Source: Incurvaria masculella
Lineage: Eukaryota > Arthropoda > Insecta > Lepidoptera > Incurvariidae
Length of the DNA: 64,000 bases
Direction: 5' to 3'
Assembly (NCBI GenBank): GCA_946894095.1
Contig: OX335651.1
Coordinates: forward strand, 4,114,501 to 4,178,500
Position 1 is the first letter of the stretch. Every line of letters starts with the position of its first letter. Shown piece by piece: positions 21,440 through 33,284 of this stretch. The notes under the pieces are model-generated. The model did no database searches. It saw nothing but the letters and a program-made list of their open reading frames with translations, and was not told where the DNA came from. The position numbers were made by a program, and so were the translations under genes.

Positions 21440-22060
21440 GGCTCGCGGCCATATTTACAAAGCGAAGAGGAAATCATTATTTGACCGAAACAATCGAGGA
21501 GCGCTGCAGAGAAGATTATAAAGGCAGCAGCACGAACGGATGTAGTAAGTAGTCACCTCTTACGACATGCATGGGACGATATTCAGGGGGTTTTCACCAC
21601 GTTCATCACAGATAATCAGGGTTTAAATTCAGTGAAAACAGCAGCTCAGAGAGGCAAACTTGTACAACTGTTTCGACACTATGTTTTGTTTTGCACAAAA
21701 TAAATATATTTAATAGTATTGATAAGTTCTAGGTGCGTCGATATAATTTACCCAGGTACATTACCATACATTTTAACCGATTTCAATAAAGGTGGAGGTT
21801 CCGCATTCGACTGTATCTTTTTTTGTTTGTTTGTTAAACCAGATTTTTTCTAATCCGAATAAATAAGGAGAATCAAACATTGTGAGGAACCGAGGTCGAC
21901 ATCCACGAATACATCCATGTCAACATCGATTAACCACTGGAAACGGTTCTTAGGAACCAGAATTGGTTCCCTTTATCATATTGATGTGTAAGACGAAACG
22001 TTTCTTCTTTTTTAATCCGCAATAACCCTCAATGAAAGTTAATGTGAAAAAGTAAATATA
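21440..22060. other. No gene; dispersed-repeat end at 21775-21862
   Basis: The motif AACCGATTTCAATAAAGGTGG then AGGTTCCGCATTCGACTGTA followed by T runs resembles 34171-34280 and is a common insect repeat end. The remainder has no recognised frame. ACCTCTTACGACATGCATGGG at 21555 may be part of a LINE tail, but this is weak. Confidence 0.45.
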
Positions 22061-22069
22061 CTTTTTCGC

Positions 22070-22107
22070 TTGGAATGAGCGACGTACCTGCGTCGCTTAT
22101 TCCAAGG
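22070..22107. repeat. Short hairpin
   Basis: TTGGAATGAGCGACG and CGTCGCTTATTCCAA form arms of about 15 bp around a 7-bp loop. It overlaps the first bases of the inverted-repeat element that follows. Confidence 0.7.
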
Positions 22108-22350
22108 AATGTGATATGTATGTATGTATAATCCGTATGTAAGTCCGTGAAGCAAGGACACATTAATTGAAGAAAGAGCCCAGGAAAAAGATCTACTTTA
22201 CGAATACACTTTAAGGTTGGACCTGAACCAGCAAAACATACCATTCGCGGGTATTGCGACTACCAATTTCGCCACCGGTCGTATACCACTTTCTTAATTA
22301 ATGTGTCCTTGCTTCACGGTCGATTATCACATACATACTTATCACATTCC
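22106..22350. mobile_element. Inverted-repeat MITE, about 245 bp
   Basis: Arms of about 60-70 bp: GGAATGTGATATGTATGTATG with CCGTGAAGCAAGGACACATTA on the left, and the inverted forms TAATGTGTCCTTGCTTCACGG and ATACATACTTATCACATTCC on the right. The centre holds no recognised motif. Confidence 0.8.
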
Positions 22351-23013
22351 TTAAATGTGAAAAGCTGGTGGAACGAAATTTATTTTACAGTTTAAATATA
22401 ACGAAATGCAGATATTAAATCTTTGCTACTCTAAAACATTTCCTGTCGCTTCGTTTCAGAGGGGCGTTAGCTCAGCAGTGAAAATCAATATTGGACGCTA
22501 AATAAAGCGATATTGGAATTTCGAAAATGTCACGTTCTCCGAATTTTCAAAGGTTCATGGTCGGCAGCGAATGTGAATTCTTTTGCTATTGTCTGACACG
22601 AGGGGAGGACCGATGTGTGAGGGCCAGTCTACTGCTATTACTAAAGCTTTGAGTAGTGTAATGACGTCCAAGTTCTGGGGGTGCTAATTAAACACAATTT
22701 TAGTCATAAGGACATTACAAACTATTTCTTTAAAATTACTAGTTCTGTATTCGAAGATGTCTGCAAAATATTATAATCTATATTTTAGGTAGGTATTAAA
22801 GAGACAGCTGGTTTGTTCCGATTTTGTGAAAACGGAGTTTTGGTTGAAAAAAAAATAGTGGTTCTGCGCAGCCGCTGGCGTTTAGAGGGATTAGGCTTAT
22901 CCCGCCAAATATGTCATGTTTTTTTCACCTATACAGTTGGGTTCACTTTATGCTACTTATAGTGCACACGAAAATAATAACTACTTGTTGTCAGGAAATA
23001 AGTAATTATACAG
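22351..23013. other. No gene seen
   Basis: No frame or repeat recognised. The 22860-22920 part (GCGCAGCCGCTGGCGTTTAG) is slightly GC-rich. Confidence 0.4.
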
Positions 23014-23406
23014 GTTTTTTGTATGCAACCTGACATGGATGGCCAATACGACACAACTACTGTTATGATATTAGCCCAATACGCCACATTCCCGAAGGAT
23101 TTAGGTGCCATGCTAAGACCTTCCCTTTATGAGCACGGCTACATTAAACAGGATGGAAAACACAGATAATTTTTCATTGCGGCTTCGACCATATTTTGCA
23201 TCTAATGCGATGGTACCAACCCGGGCGGGCTTAAACTCTACCACCTAGTGGTGAAGGGGACCTACAGTTTTACATGGATTCCGAAGCATGGTGCAGCTCG
23301 CATTCGTGACGAAATGCACTTATCGAACTCGGAGAGATAAATAAAGTGATGCACGGGGCGAGGATTTGACCCCAGACCTCTGGTATGCTAGGCAAGTCCC
23401 CGCGCC
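23014..23406 (-). mobile_element. SINE with tRNA-like head, near complete
   Basis: Same body as 18885-19290, including CCGAAGGATTTAGGTGCCATG and GATGGTACCAACCCGGGCGG. The head keeps CCAGAGGTCTGGGGTCAAATCC (B-box area) but loses its first bases (A box) at 23406. Confidence 0.85.
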
Positions 23407-24533
23407 TATGTAAATTCTGTTTGGATCCTCCAGGGATCCTAAGCTTAGTTTTTATAATAAGACTTGTTAGCTCCGGTATCCGCTCCTACTCAGGACAATT
23501 TAATTTTTGACGAATGTCTGGCTATACATTTTCCTGTACAAATTATGACTGTTACCAACCATTTATTTTACTTTTGACGTAATCACGTCTATGCAGTTCA
23601 ATAATTATTTACAGGCGACCATCACCGGGCCCATGCCCAAGCGAAACTCGTTCTTTTTACACTCGTACTGTTTAGAATCGTTCTTTTTACACTCGTTCTT
23701 TTTACACTCGTTCTCTTTACGCTTTTAGATACAAAAATGGTAGGGGCGAGTAATTACGCTTACTATCGATTTTATCGAGTTCAAAAGACACCTAAAAACA
23801 CTGTCAAACAAAAACAGGACGCTATTCAACAAAACATTCGATTTTGCGCATCCAGAACTCGTCAGCGAACTGACTATAGTTAGACGTTTTGCACCAACTC
23901 GTGTCTTCGCTGCCGCCATACGAATGAGTTTAGAAGGCTACTCCCGTCCTACAATGCGTCCTACAAAAAAATCTTCTTCAGTCAAAATAAAAAATCAATC
24001 GATAAAAGATTCATAATAAATAAAGTCGATTGTTAAAAGAAATCGAATCAGTGTCGCATTAGGACATCGCTAATCGATTCGTATATTTGAGCTTTCAAAA
24101 GTAAAATAAATGGTTGGACAGACTTTAGTCCAGCGTTTCATGCAAATCCGATTAATAGTTAAGGCCGATTGAATAACAAACCTATTTTTCTTTGTAGGAT
24201 ATTATTGGGTTAATATATTGATATATTGAGATATATCATGAGATATATATGAGAATATTGGACTATAGCGTCAAACGAGTTCCAAATGCAAGCTTTTCCC
24301 GACGAGTGAATCATAGTAATAAAATAAAATTAGGAATCTATTTACTAGACCCAATAAAATCAAAGTGATGCGTCGGGCCGAGATATTACTGCGCTCGCCG
24401 GCCGAGTATTTCGCTTCTTTTATTCAATTTGCAGCGGACGAAATCAAACTCTTCGCTAGCGTCGATGCGATTAAATCGACACACCCACACTGCCCCATTC
24501 TACCCTTCACATACAACGCAACACGTCGCTACA
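23407..24533. other. No gene; minisatellite at 23646-23722
   Basis: ACTCGTTCTTTTTAC recurs about four times at 23646-23722, one unit being variant. A minus-strand frame at 23725-23919 has no recognised domain, and the region has no other repeat I can name. Confidence 0.5.
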
Positions 24534-25265
24534 CTAGTGATGGGTCATTCCGACTCCGAAAAGGAATGCATTCCCATTCTGTAGTGTTTTGCATTGAGAA
24601 CACTGTTTAGGCAATGTGTTTTCGTATATTTATTTTGCCGCTATAACAACAAATAGGTCAAATATTTTTTTTTACAAAAAACGTGATGTTTGTGTTAAAC
24701 ACGGAAAAGGTATCTTAACAAGCACAAAATATCATCCTTTGTAGTTGGTTTGACGTCTGTCAAATATTACAGGCTAGGGATGCTATAATCTCCTGGTGCA
24801 AATATCCTACAGATTCCTACTCCACACGTCCGGAATGACCTCCAGAATGAAGGGCCAAGAACCCGTCGAGAACCCACAAATCTCCGGAATGGTTGGACAT
24901 ACAACCCCTGAGTGGCTATAATTTCACTCCGGAATGGTTATGCCGAAATGGTGGGTACTCCGAAAAACTTAAGACTTAAATCGGATCCACAGTTTACATT
25001 AAATATTTTAAATGAGCAAAATAAGAGGGCACTACTGATGCACTGAAATGGCGGGACATTTCTGAGTAGTGCCCTCTACTCTGAGAACTATTGCGGTTCG
25101 CGACCCGCTATAATAAGACGGAACGGATATAACTGTATCGAATCGAGTGGGAATGGGAACAGGATTAAAGGGACAGTAAGGCTAATGAGGAGTGTCAAAA
25201 GGAGTAACAAAGCAGAGGGAGCGGGTTCTCGGAATGGGGTGCCCCCGGAATGACCTATCGCTACG
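24526..25265. mobile_element. hAT-like non-autonomous element, 724 bp
   Basis: The element (24534-25257) is flanked by TCGCTACA (24526-24533) and TCGCTACG (25258-25265), an 8-bp duplication with one change. The left end CTAGTGATGGGTCATTCCG faces CGGAATGACCTA on the right. Eight-bp duplications and a TAGTGATGGG end are hAT-like. GGAATG/CATTCC motifs recur inside both ends. A hairpin AGAGGGCACTACT/AGTAGTGCCCTCT lies at 25024-25078. No transposase frame. Confidence 0.7.
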
Positions 25266-25399
25266 CTAAACGGCACAATCCTAATGTAGTTTGTTAGATA
25301 ATCATTTATTATTGTTTTCCTTACGAAAATCTTCTTTGTTATTGTTTCATAATTATTTTTAACCAGTGTTATGTTTATAGAGAACATGCATTGATTGTT

Positions 25400-25506
25400 A
25401 TGGAGGTCCTGGGATCCGAACACGGCCAGCTTGGACGGTCGAACTGTCAACTATCTAGAACCGGATGACGGCCAGGGTTGCTTAGCTTCGAATAACACTG
25501 GCCTAA
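25400..25506 (-). mobile_element. SINE head fragment with 5S-like block
   Basis: On the minus strand: CGAAGCTAAGCAACCCTGGCC, then GGTTCTAGATAGTTGACAG, then GCTGGCCGTGTTCGGATCCC leading to the SINE body start, where the copy stops. A second witness of the 5S-like head type. Confidence 0.7.
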
Positions 25507-26384
25507 CAAGGTTTAATAAACCTTGTCCCTTAGTCGTCTCTCAGGACAAGCAAGGATTAAAATGCAGTGGGACTACTTATACTCATTTTAAGCGCACGCA
25601 GACCGAACTATTTTGGCCTTCATTGTGTATGTTTTTATTTTACCGATTTAACAAATGTGTTATTGTTGTCAATTTCCAACCAACTGAGAAGTGTGTATTG
25701 CTTTCACTTACAACTGATAGTTGCATATCTTGAAGGATCCATATCCTAATATTCCAGAACCCATATGAGTTTTGATTCTTGTGCAATTCAAACTTAAACA
25801 ACGCTAGAATGAGTTCGCTCCAAAGTGTTCGCTAACTTATGCTAATTGCTAATTAGCCAGTTTCGTGCACTCCGACGACTGTTGTAGTGGATTCGAGCTG
25901 TCTTTGCCGGGCTTGTTACGCCGAGGTGTGAAAATCGGTACTGGAATGGTTTATTAAACTGGTTGCCTGCGATTTGTGTGCACAGATTTATTTAATTATG
26001 CAATTATTTGCTAAAATCCGGACCATGGTTCTATCGTTCAAAACCACATCTTTTGTGTAAGGACCGTGCCTTAACTATTATAATTTTTTTTTATAGCAGC
26101 AATATATTTATCAGCGAATACTTCAAGCGTTTAATATTTAGTTTGACGGCTTACCGCGCGTGTGAGGAGCAGGACGTGCTGCTCGACGTTTCGGAGCCTC
26201 ACATGGGCTCCATCTTCAGGAGAACGTGACTGTCGCGACGGAGGTAGGCACGTTACTGACTACCCATCACTCTGCTTGACTTCTCAGCGTTTATGGCAAC
26301 ACTCGAACCTTCGCCTGAGGATTAGCTGCGGTCCTAATCTCGTGTGAAGTGCAAAACACACTAACTGTGTTTTCCTCGACGTCT
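25507..26384. other. No gene seen
   Basis: Frames at 25395-25733 and 26008-26229 have no recognised domain. The stretch 26150-26330 is more GC-rich (GCAGGACGTGCTGCTCGACG) and may be an old repeat. Confidence 0.4.
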
Positions 26385-26608
26385 GCAGGTCTTTTCTTGG
26401 CATTCAGTAATCAGGAATCTTGAGTATAGAAAAGCGCTTTTATAGCGATTTTAAAAGCGAGTTTTTCCACGGAAAACCTTGATTGATTAAAAAAACTATG
26501 CTCCGAAATATTTTCGTCAAGGAAATCGCTTTGTAAACCGCTACAAAAGCGGTTTTCTAGACTCGGGATTCCTGATTTCGGATTACTGAATGCCAGGAAT
26601 AGACCTGC
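26385..26608. mobile_element. Hairpin MITE, AGGCCTATTCCTGG family
   Basis: Outer arms CAGGTCTTTTCTTGGCATTC and GAATGCCAGGAATAGACCTG; inner arms GAAAAGCGCTTTTATAGCG and CGCTACAAAAGCGGTTTTC. Close to the copy at 44459 (ATTTTCGTCAAGGAAATCGC in common). Confidence 0.85.
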
Positions 26609-27120
26609 TGTTGTCGGTGCAACTCTCCGAAATTCAGTTTTCATCTTATTCAACACAGGTTTCCATATGAACGAAAGACGGTAGGAATCTTCACGATTGA
26701 AGTTCTTGTGCTTGCTTATTTATTAGGGTGGAAACACGAAACGTTTTTATTTTAATTCGCTAAAATTAAAAAGAAAAACAAACAAGTGGAAAGTCAAAAA
26801 GGTTAGCGGTCTTTTTAGCAAAATAATTCTGGCCTTCTGGCGATGATTCGAGAAAGATTTTCTCTCGCAGCGTTTCGAATTATTTCTTGTACAAATATCT
26901 CCTCCGTGTTTATTTAAGGACTTCGAATTTAATGATAAATAGCTTTTGAGTTTGATGTTCCTGTCGGTAATTTGTTTGACGTGTCTTTATTCCCATCTGA
27001 GGTAAATAAGATCGGGGCTGTAAGGGATGTTGACTTGTAGATTACAATTATACGCTTCGGCATAGCTTTTGAGATTCGCGTAACTTAATCATTTGATGGC
27101 CCTGATGAGTTCCACATTAG
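26609..27120. other. No gene seen
   Basis: AT-rich, no frame or repeat recognised. Confidence 0.4.
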
Positions 27121-27534
27121 CGTCTCATAGCTCAGGGGACGCGGCGACTTGCGTTCCATTAGAGAGGTCATGGATTTAAATCCCCGCCCCGTTCATGCTT
27201 CACTTTCTTTCTCTTACTGAGCTTGATAAGTGAATTCCGTTACGAATGCAAGCTATTTCATGTTGCGGAGTCCATGTGAATCTATAGGTTCCTTAGGTTG
27301 TAGGGTTTTAGCCACCTCCGGGTTAGTACTATCGCATTGGAAGAAATGATAATCGAAACAGCAATGAACAATTGTGCGTATTTTTTTATACAGTTCAATG
27401 TTGTCGTACTCATTAAGTCAAGGTCCTGGCATGGCACCTAATTTCTACGAGAATGCGGTGTGTTGGGGTTATATCACAGAATGACTAATAGTGCTAATAG
27501 CATAACGGTGGTTGTGATATAAGCCATGCCCAGT
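27121..27534 (+). mobile_element. SINE with tRNA-like head, full length
   Basis: The head at 27121-27190 has CATAGCTCAGGGGACGCGGCG (A box) and GGATTTAAATCC (B box). Body blocks follow in order, ending GGTGGTTGTGATATAAGCCATG and an A run. A small duplication (ACTAATAGTGCTAATAGC) sits near the 3' end. Confidence 0.85.
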
Positions 27535-27826
27535 TTTTAAAAAAATATTTTCTTAAAAAACTTCAGTCCACTTTTTGCAATGTGATAAAAATAGTTTTTT
27601 TTATAAATAATGTAAAAACCTATGCAACGTAGTATACTAATCATTGTTACAATTGCCTAATCAAACAACTGTAACAATTGACTTGATATTTAATATCTAA
27701 TTTCAGGCAACAAACATCTGTATCTGCACGTGTTTGTTTTTTTAAAAAATCTAAACCAGATCAAAGGAAGGCAACAATAAAAACTTCATACATATTTGGT
27801 TGCCTCTGTGGTTTGACGCAGGATAA

Positions 27827-27896
27827 ATTTATCGAACAAACAAAAACATGCAGATACAGATATTTGTATCTGCATGTTTTTGTTTGTTCGATAAAT
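27827..27896. repeat. Near-perfect 70-bp palindrome
   Basis: Two 32-bp arms with no mismatch around a 6-bp centre (GATATT). The left arm starts ATTTATCGAACAAACAAAAA, the right ends TTTTTGTTTGTTCGATAAAT. A partial copy of the arm (TATCTGCACGTGTTTGTTTTTT) lies at 27722-27743. Not seen elsewhere in the window. Confidence 0.9.
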
Positions 27897-29080
27897 GATT
27901 AGTAAACAACGTTTTTATGGGGTGCGTAATTTTTTGATGCTGTGTCCATCTTGGTTTCGTCAAACGCAGAACAAAATGTTCTGTTGGTGTGCCCTGAAAT
28001 CCTAATTTATCAATACAGCTGAAGTCTATTTGCAAGCTTTGAAGCTACTTCTGATGTTGAAAGTTATTCAATAGCACTTCACTGATACAAAAAAATATTT
28101 CATGATGTCAGAAAAATTTTTTTTTACTTAACCTTAAAAAAAATGTTAATTAAAATTTGCAGGTTTCCATAGAGAGTACTGACAATTTGTTCTTTATGCA
28201 TTGGCTTAACCGTGTTTTATTTTTGAGCTTTTAAAATGTTTTTACAGCACTTAAAATACACTAGTGAACTAGTCGGTGTTGTACCATTAATCCTTAAGTA
28301 GGCACCGCCATCCACATGGATACACTTCAGGGACTAAGCAAAGGGGTCCTCACGGCAGATCCAGACTCGTCCACATTTCGTCCTTTAGCACAGGTCATGA
28401 GCTTCTTGTAAATCCAAAAATGTACTGAGTGGTCTGTCCGAGTTCTCAAAAACGTCACACTCTATACAAGTTTTTACTAGATATTCTGTGGTTTTACTTC
28501 TTCAAGCTGTCAAGGTCAAACTCGGACTTCCGAACTGAATGAAAACGCCAAGTCGGCGTAAACGGCAACGTCAATGTATTCGGCGACGGTGAGTAAGCTG
28601 TCAAATCAAACCGGACTCGCAAATGTTAGTTGCTGAACGCCCACTGCGCGCGCTCTTCGATTTTTCCATACATTTGAAAACGTTGCGAAACAAGTACCTT
28701 TTCGTTTACGCACCTTAGAAAAAACCGGTCAAGCGTGAACGTATTCACGTGCCGAGGGTCCCGTCACTGCTGGACATTGAAGAAACTCGCTCTCGCTTTA
28801 TGATTACTTTGCAATTACATAAAAAATGCGCTTCAGAAACCTAGCTTTTCTCAAAAGTATGACTTTTTTGTTGGTGCACACCTACACCTGTGTTGGTGAA
28901 TTTCAAACAACCGTTAATAGGAGAAGCGAATTTTTCGTTCTTTTCGACTGAATCGTTAAAATTTGAATCGTACATCTTCTACTACTATAAATCCTGTATA
29001 GCATTCCGGACATATAAGAAGTTACCTAATTCACATACCCAATAAATGATATATTGTGGCTTTATCATTTAATACTTTAA
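27897..29080. other. No gene seen
   Basis: No recognised frame or repeat. The 28540-28760 part has scattered CpGs (AAGTCGGCGTAAACGGCAACG). Confidence 0.4.
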
Positions 29081-29478
29081 GGCTGGAGTGCACAAGCTCT
29101 GGTTTTCTTTTATGTAACTGGACATGGATAGGACCAACTGTCATGATATGAGCCTAACGCACAACATTAGAATTAGGTGCCATGCTCAAATAAACTGGAT
29201 GGAAAATACGGAAAATGTTTCCTTGCTCTTCGAACATGCCTTATTCAATGCGATGTCACCAACCCGGACAGGTTTAACCCTACCATCTAGTAAAAACGTG
29301 GAATATGAACCGGCCACCCATCTATCTAGAACGCTCAGAGTTGCTTCACCAAGCTAACAAAAAAATTTATTTTGATATTTTTAAAATTAAAATGAGGAAG
29401 GATATCCTTATTTTCCGCCTGAAGAAGAAAAAAGATAGATCTATAATAACCGCAACTCTTGTGCACTCTAGGCTAAAT
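29081..29478. mobile_element. TGGAGTGCAC-family MITE, copy 2, with SINE insert
   Basis: Ends AGGCTGGAGTGCACAAGCTC and CTCTTGTGCACTCTAGGCT are inverted, matching 11126-11262. The SINE at 29112-29355 lies between them, so the MITE proper is only about 150 bp. Confidence 0.65.
29112..29355 (-). mobile_element. SINE with remnant of 5S-type head
   Basis: Starts on the plus strand at TGTAACTGGACATGGATAGG; body blocks GAATTAGGTGCCATG, AACTGGATGGAAAATACGG and CCAATCCGGA-like CCAACCCGGACAGG. It ends CCACCCATCTATCTAGAACG and GAGTTGCTTCACC, which line up with the 5S-like block of 2752-2794. Confidence 0.7.
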
Positions 29479-31561
29479 ATTTCCTTATTTCGAACGTAAA
29501 TGTGAAATTTATTTTAATTATAATTGAATGGAATCGTCGCATTCAATTATCTCTCGCAATTTCCGGAAGAAGACAAATATTTCATGTTTCAACAATTAAT
29601 TATTTGCATTTTAAACATCAAAGGACTAACCTTCGTCCAGTGAGTTGGCCCAGCTCAAACAAATCTGAAACAAAAATGGTTATTTCAAATGAGATGTCAG
29701 AACAAGGCCTGCTTTGAAAAGCTCGCGCTGGAATTCCCAGTCAGTTTTATTTCCATTTGAATTATAGCCATTTGTTTTTGCACATGTACCAGGTATATGT
29801 TGTTTATTATTGTTGAACATTCGTCAGCTTATTCTGTAAGGCAATTCTACAGGTATATATAATTTTTTTAAAAACGGGAGATACTGAGATGCGAGCCTAG
29901 TTCATTTAAATTGGTGACACTTGTAAGTATGAGATTATATATTTTTTTAAATGAATGAAATGCACATAGAAAGCAACAATAAATCAATAAGATTTTTTTC
30001 TGCACAATCGCATTAACATAAAGATTCAAAAAACGTTTTGAAATGTCTCAATGTCAAATAAATCATTGTGCGATGATGCATATTTTATAAAAACAGTTAT
30101 TAGTAAAACTTATGGTTCAAAGTATCATTTGTGCAATTCAATACTTGCAGATGATGTTAATAATTGATCACGCCTTAGTTTTATAACTATAAACATTTGA
30201 ATTACTACACAAAAAGTGACACAACCTGGACAGAATTCATTTGCACGTGTTTTCGTTCTCGAATCTCAACAAATCGATGTATGTGTGTGTATGTCGTTTG
30301 CATCTTCAATTAGAGCATAGCTAAGTCACATGCGTGTTTCCGACAATAAAGCCTATGTAAACTCATCATCGACTTGGAAATCACTGAACCAACAAGTTGG
30401 AGGAGTCAGGGACGGTCGTAAATGGAACAACCGCTTTTGTACAAGGGAGAGTCAATACTCAAATATTATGAGAACGGCTCTTTTGGCTTCAAAGGTTCAG
30501 AGATTCACTTTCTTTACAATGATTCGAGGCCATTCCGAAACGTAAAAATATGTTCTAGATAGCGGAAATCTCTTTAAACAAACCCTGAATTCAATTATTT
30601 AGGTAAAAGCGCTTGTTAATCAGACGTAACCTTTTAGCGAAATTAACAATTACTTTCACTATCCAACTAAATCTTGTGAAATCGTTTACTTCATCTATCT
30701 CAATCTTCCACGTAATATAATAATAATTCATCAAGCTTCATTGCAAACACACTCAAGTTCATGAACACACGAAAACATACCCTCACACCTTCCCTCCCGT
30801 ATTCTAACACGAACTTTTAGGTAAGTAGGTAATTTCAGTTAATTTACAAGGTTTTTGAATGTTGTGGAGCTTTAGAATTTGTAATTTTAAATTATGATAA
30901 CATGTAAGATAGCAAGTCTTCTGAAAATTTATAAAAATAACATCATAACAATAATAACACTAGTCAGTAGTAAGTAACAAAATTTTATTTTTTGTCATTT
31001 GCCGCGAATTTTATAGTGGTTGTGTTATTGTGTGTTGTGCTCAAGTTACTTTATTCTTGATTTTCATCATTAGAGTTTTTGTTCGATGATAATGTGTGTG
31101 ATTCACTTTGTTCAGATAAAAATCTAAAGTTTCTGCAATCTGAGTACTTCAAGAAAAAGTTGTGTAAACGATCCAAATATTTTTTGCTACATATGTGCAG
31201 AATATATACTCCATAATTGTAGAAGATCTGTATCGGAATTCGTTAAAAATACCTATTTTCTGTATTTCGGGATGTTCTTGGATAAAAATGAGAAATCTTG
31301 GGCACCTGATTGTGTTTGTAATTCGTGAGAGATTTGAATCTCACATTGATTTTGAAATCATTTGATTTTATATTGAGATTTGAATATTCTTGTAATTTAT
31401 GTTTTTTTTGTTCATACATATCTGAAACTTAAAAAATAGAGCTGATCGAAAAAATATAATTATTTATTTGGAACTAAGTATGCCATGTGTAGCCAACAAC
31501 AACAAACATTTTACCGGCAACAGATACTTTGTGCACTAGTGTAATTCGTAAAAGAAGTCGG
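29479..31561. other. No gene seen, 2 kb
   Basis: AT-rich sequence without repeats I can assign. Frames at 29502-29717 and 30330-30545 (both 71 codons) carry no recognisable domain. TGTATGTGTGTGTATG near 30280 is a short simple repeat. Confidence 0.45.
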
Positions 31562-32110
31562 TTAAGGTGGCCCAACCCGGCAGGACTAACTCATTGGCGA
31601 GCACAGTACAAAACCTTGCTGTTGCGCTCTGGAACCTTCTCTGTTTCAAAGAAAAAGACAGGCTCCGTGATTAAGGAAGATGCAACATGTCCACAAAAAA
31701 GACAATGTGCATAGTGTATGATTTGGTAAGATTTACGAAAATTTTGATTTCAAAACGACTTATAGCTAAAAGTAAACCACGACCGCTGTAGTCAAAAATC
31801 TAAAAAAAACCAAATATTATAAATCATTATTACATAAGCTATGTCTTATGACTAATCTATTTAGGATTTTGTTACTTTATCATTGCGTAATAAACCACCA
31901 AAGTTAATGTATAAAACGCGCGAAAAATTCGAAATTTCGGTCCTTATAACTTAGAAAACAAACACAAATTTACAATGCCAACGGTCATCAGACATCTAGT
32001 TCGATCAAATAAAGCTCTTTTGAGCAAAATTTGGGATCTCTGATAAGAAATATGGGCGTGAACTTCTTTCCCCGTTTGTATGGGGAGTTGAGCGGGTTGG
32101 GCCACCTTAA
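31562..32110 (+). mobile_element. TTAA family 1 MITE, copy G
   Basis: A 541-bp element (31566-32106) between TTAA at 31562-31565 and 32107-32110. Both ends are intact (GGTGGCCCAACCCGGC; GCGGGTTGGGCCACC). Confidence 0.93.
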
Positions 32111-32395
32111 TAAATTATGGTTGTCTACAATTTGAAGCGCACACCCTAACCTAAAACTTTACGTACATTTAAAGGCGGGTTCAGACTAGGATGTGTGAAG
32201 CAGCGTATGGCCATGTATCATAGTGCCAGATGCGCTCTCGCCTGGGACCTAATACCTTCGAACAAGTTCGCCCATTAAAAACTTTGCTCTCACGGAACTA
32301 AGATGGTGCCACTAAGTATAACCTGAATGCATGGAGCTAGTGACAATATTGAGCTAGCGGGAAACGTTACATAATCATGTCTTTGAGTGGTTTAT

Positions 32396-32600
32396 TTAGG
32401 GCTGATTTTTCAATAGTCCGATAAACAACCAGATAACTAGGTACATATTCGACGGATTTATGTATGCTTCCTATTATCCATCCATTATAGTCCATATGTT
32501 TATTAGTAAAATTATAGTCAGATAATTGTGAAAGAAAATACAATTCTCCGGCAATAACTATCCGACTTTTACTATACCGATAAGTACTAATCGGCCCTAA
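32396..32600. mobile_element. MITE, TAGGGCTGATTTTTCAAT family, copy 1
   Basis: The left end is TTAGGGCTGATTTTTCAATAG; the right end is ACTAATCGGCCCTAA (inverted, decayed). The interior shares ATTATAGTCAGATAATTGTG and AATTCTCCGGCAATAACTAT with 52072-52260 in opposite orientation. Confidence 0.8.
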
Positions 32601-33123
32601 TAAATAAATGAGCATTTCTATTATGTTTATTCGAAGCCAATAAAATAGGGTCACCGTAACGTAATATTTGAACGCAAAGTTATTTGGCTCAAGTTTTCTT
32701 TAACGATATATTTTATAATCTCTATAAGATATATGCTTTACATATTAAGTATGACCCTTCTAACTTTATTACGATTATTCAAAATTCAAGCCAAACAGGA
32801 AATACAATAACCCTGTTTTTGGTGAACCTACTTTGGTTTTACAACTCATCCCAAAGGTTGGTAGGTAGAGAATTCCCTTCGGCATTAATCCCGCCTATTG
32901 TAACCATTGTTAAAATGTGTACAATGAATAATGTTATTCTTATTTTTATATCTTGAGTGCACATAACGCTTTATAAATAGATAGACCATCTTTTCATCAA
33001 TAGTCCGACGATCTCACAATTATAGATTGTTACAATGGGAATAAAAAAAACTTGATAAATGCGGAGGCCACATGCCCGGGCGGCCTAGGAGAATGTGCCG
33101 CAGCAAAATCGATGCAATACTTC
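32601..33123. other. No gene seen
   Basis: The frame at 32684-32956 (90 codons) is AT-rich and has no recognised domain. Nothing else assigned. Confidence 0.45.
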
Positions 33124-33284
33124 GTAAAGGTCAAGCACCCTTAATCGTAGAGCATGTATGAAAATATGTATGTCTGTAGATGAAGTGAAAGAGGTGTGTC
33201 TGTGTTCGTACCGTACGGCGCTCTATCATCTCTGACTACCGCTCCGGGAAAGCAGCGTGAAGGTACATGTGTATGTATGTATAA
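33124..33284 (+). mobile_element. LINE 3' end, probable RTE type
   Basis: A plus-strand frame reads RRSIISDYRSGKAA then stop at 33258-33260, the style of the last residues of RTE-like LINE proteins in moths (a serine-rich turn, then SGK and an early stop). A GTATGTATGT tail follows. An upstream part in another frame (VDEVKEV) fits the same protein with a frameshift. Only the last 30 or so residues survive. Confidence 0.5.

Noticed and set aside
21545..21600. Possible rRNA or LINE tail (CCTCTTACGACATGCATGGG)
   Set aside because: Too short and too diverged to assign.
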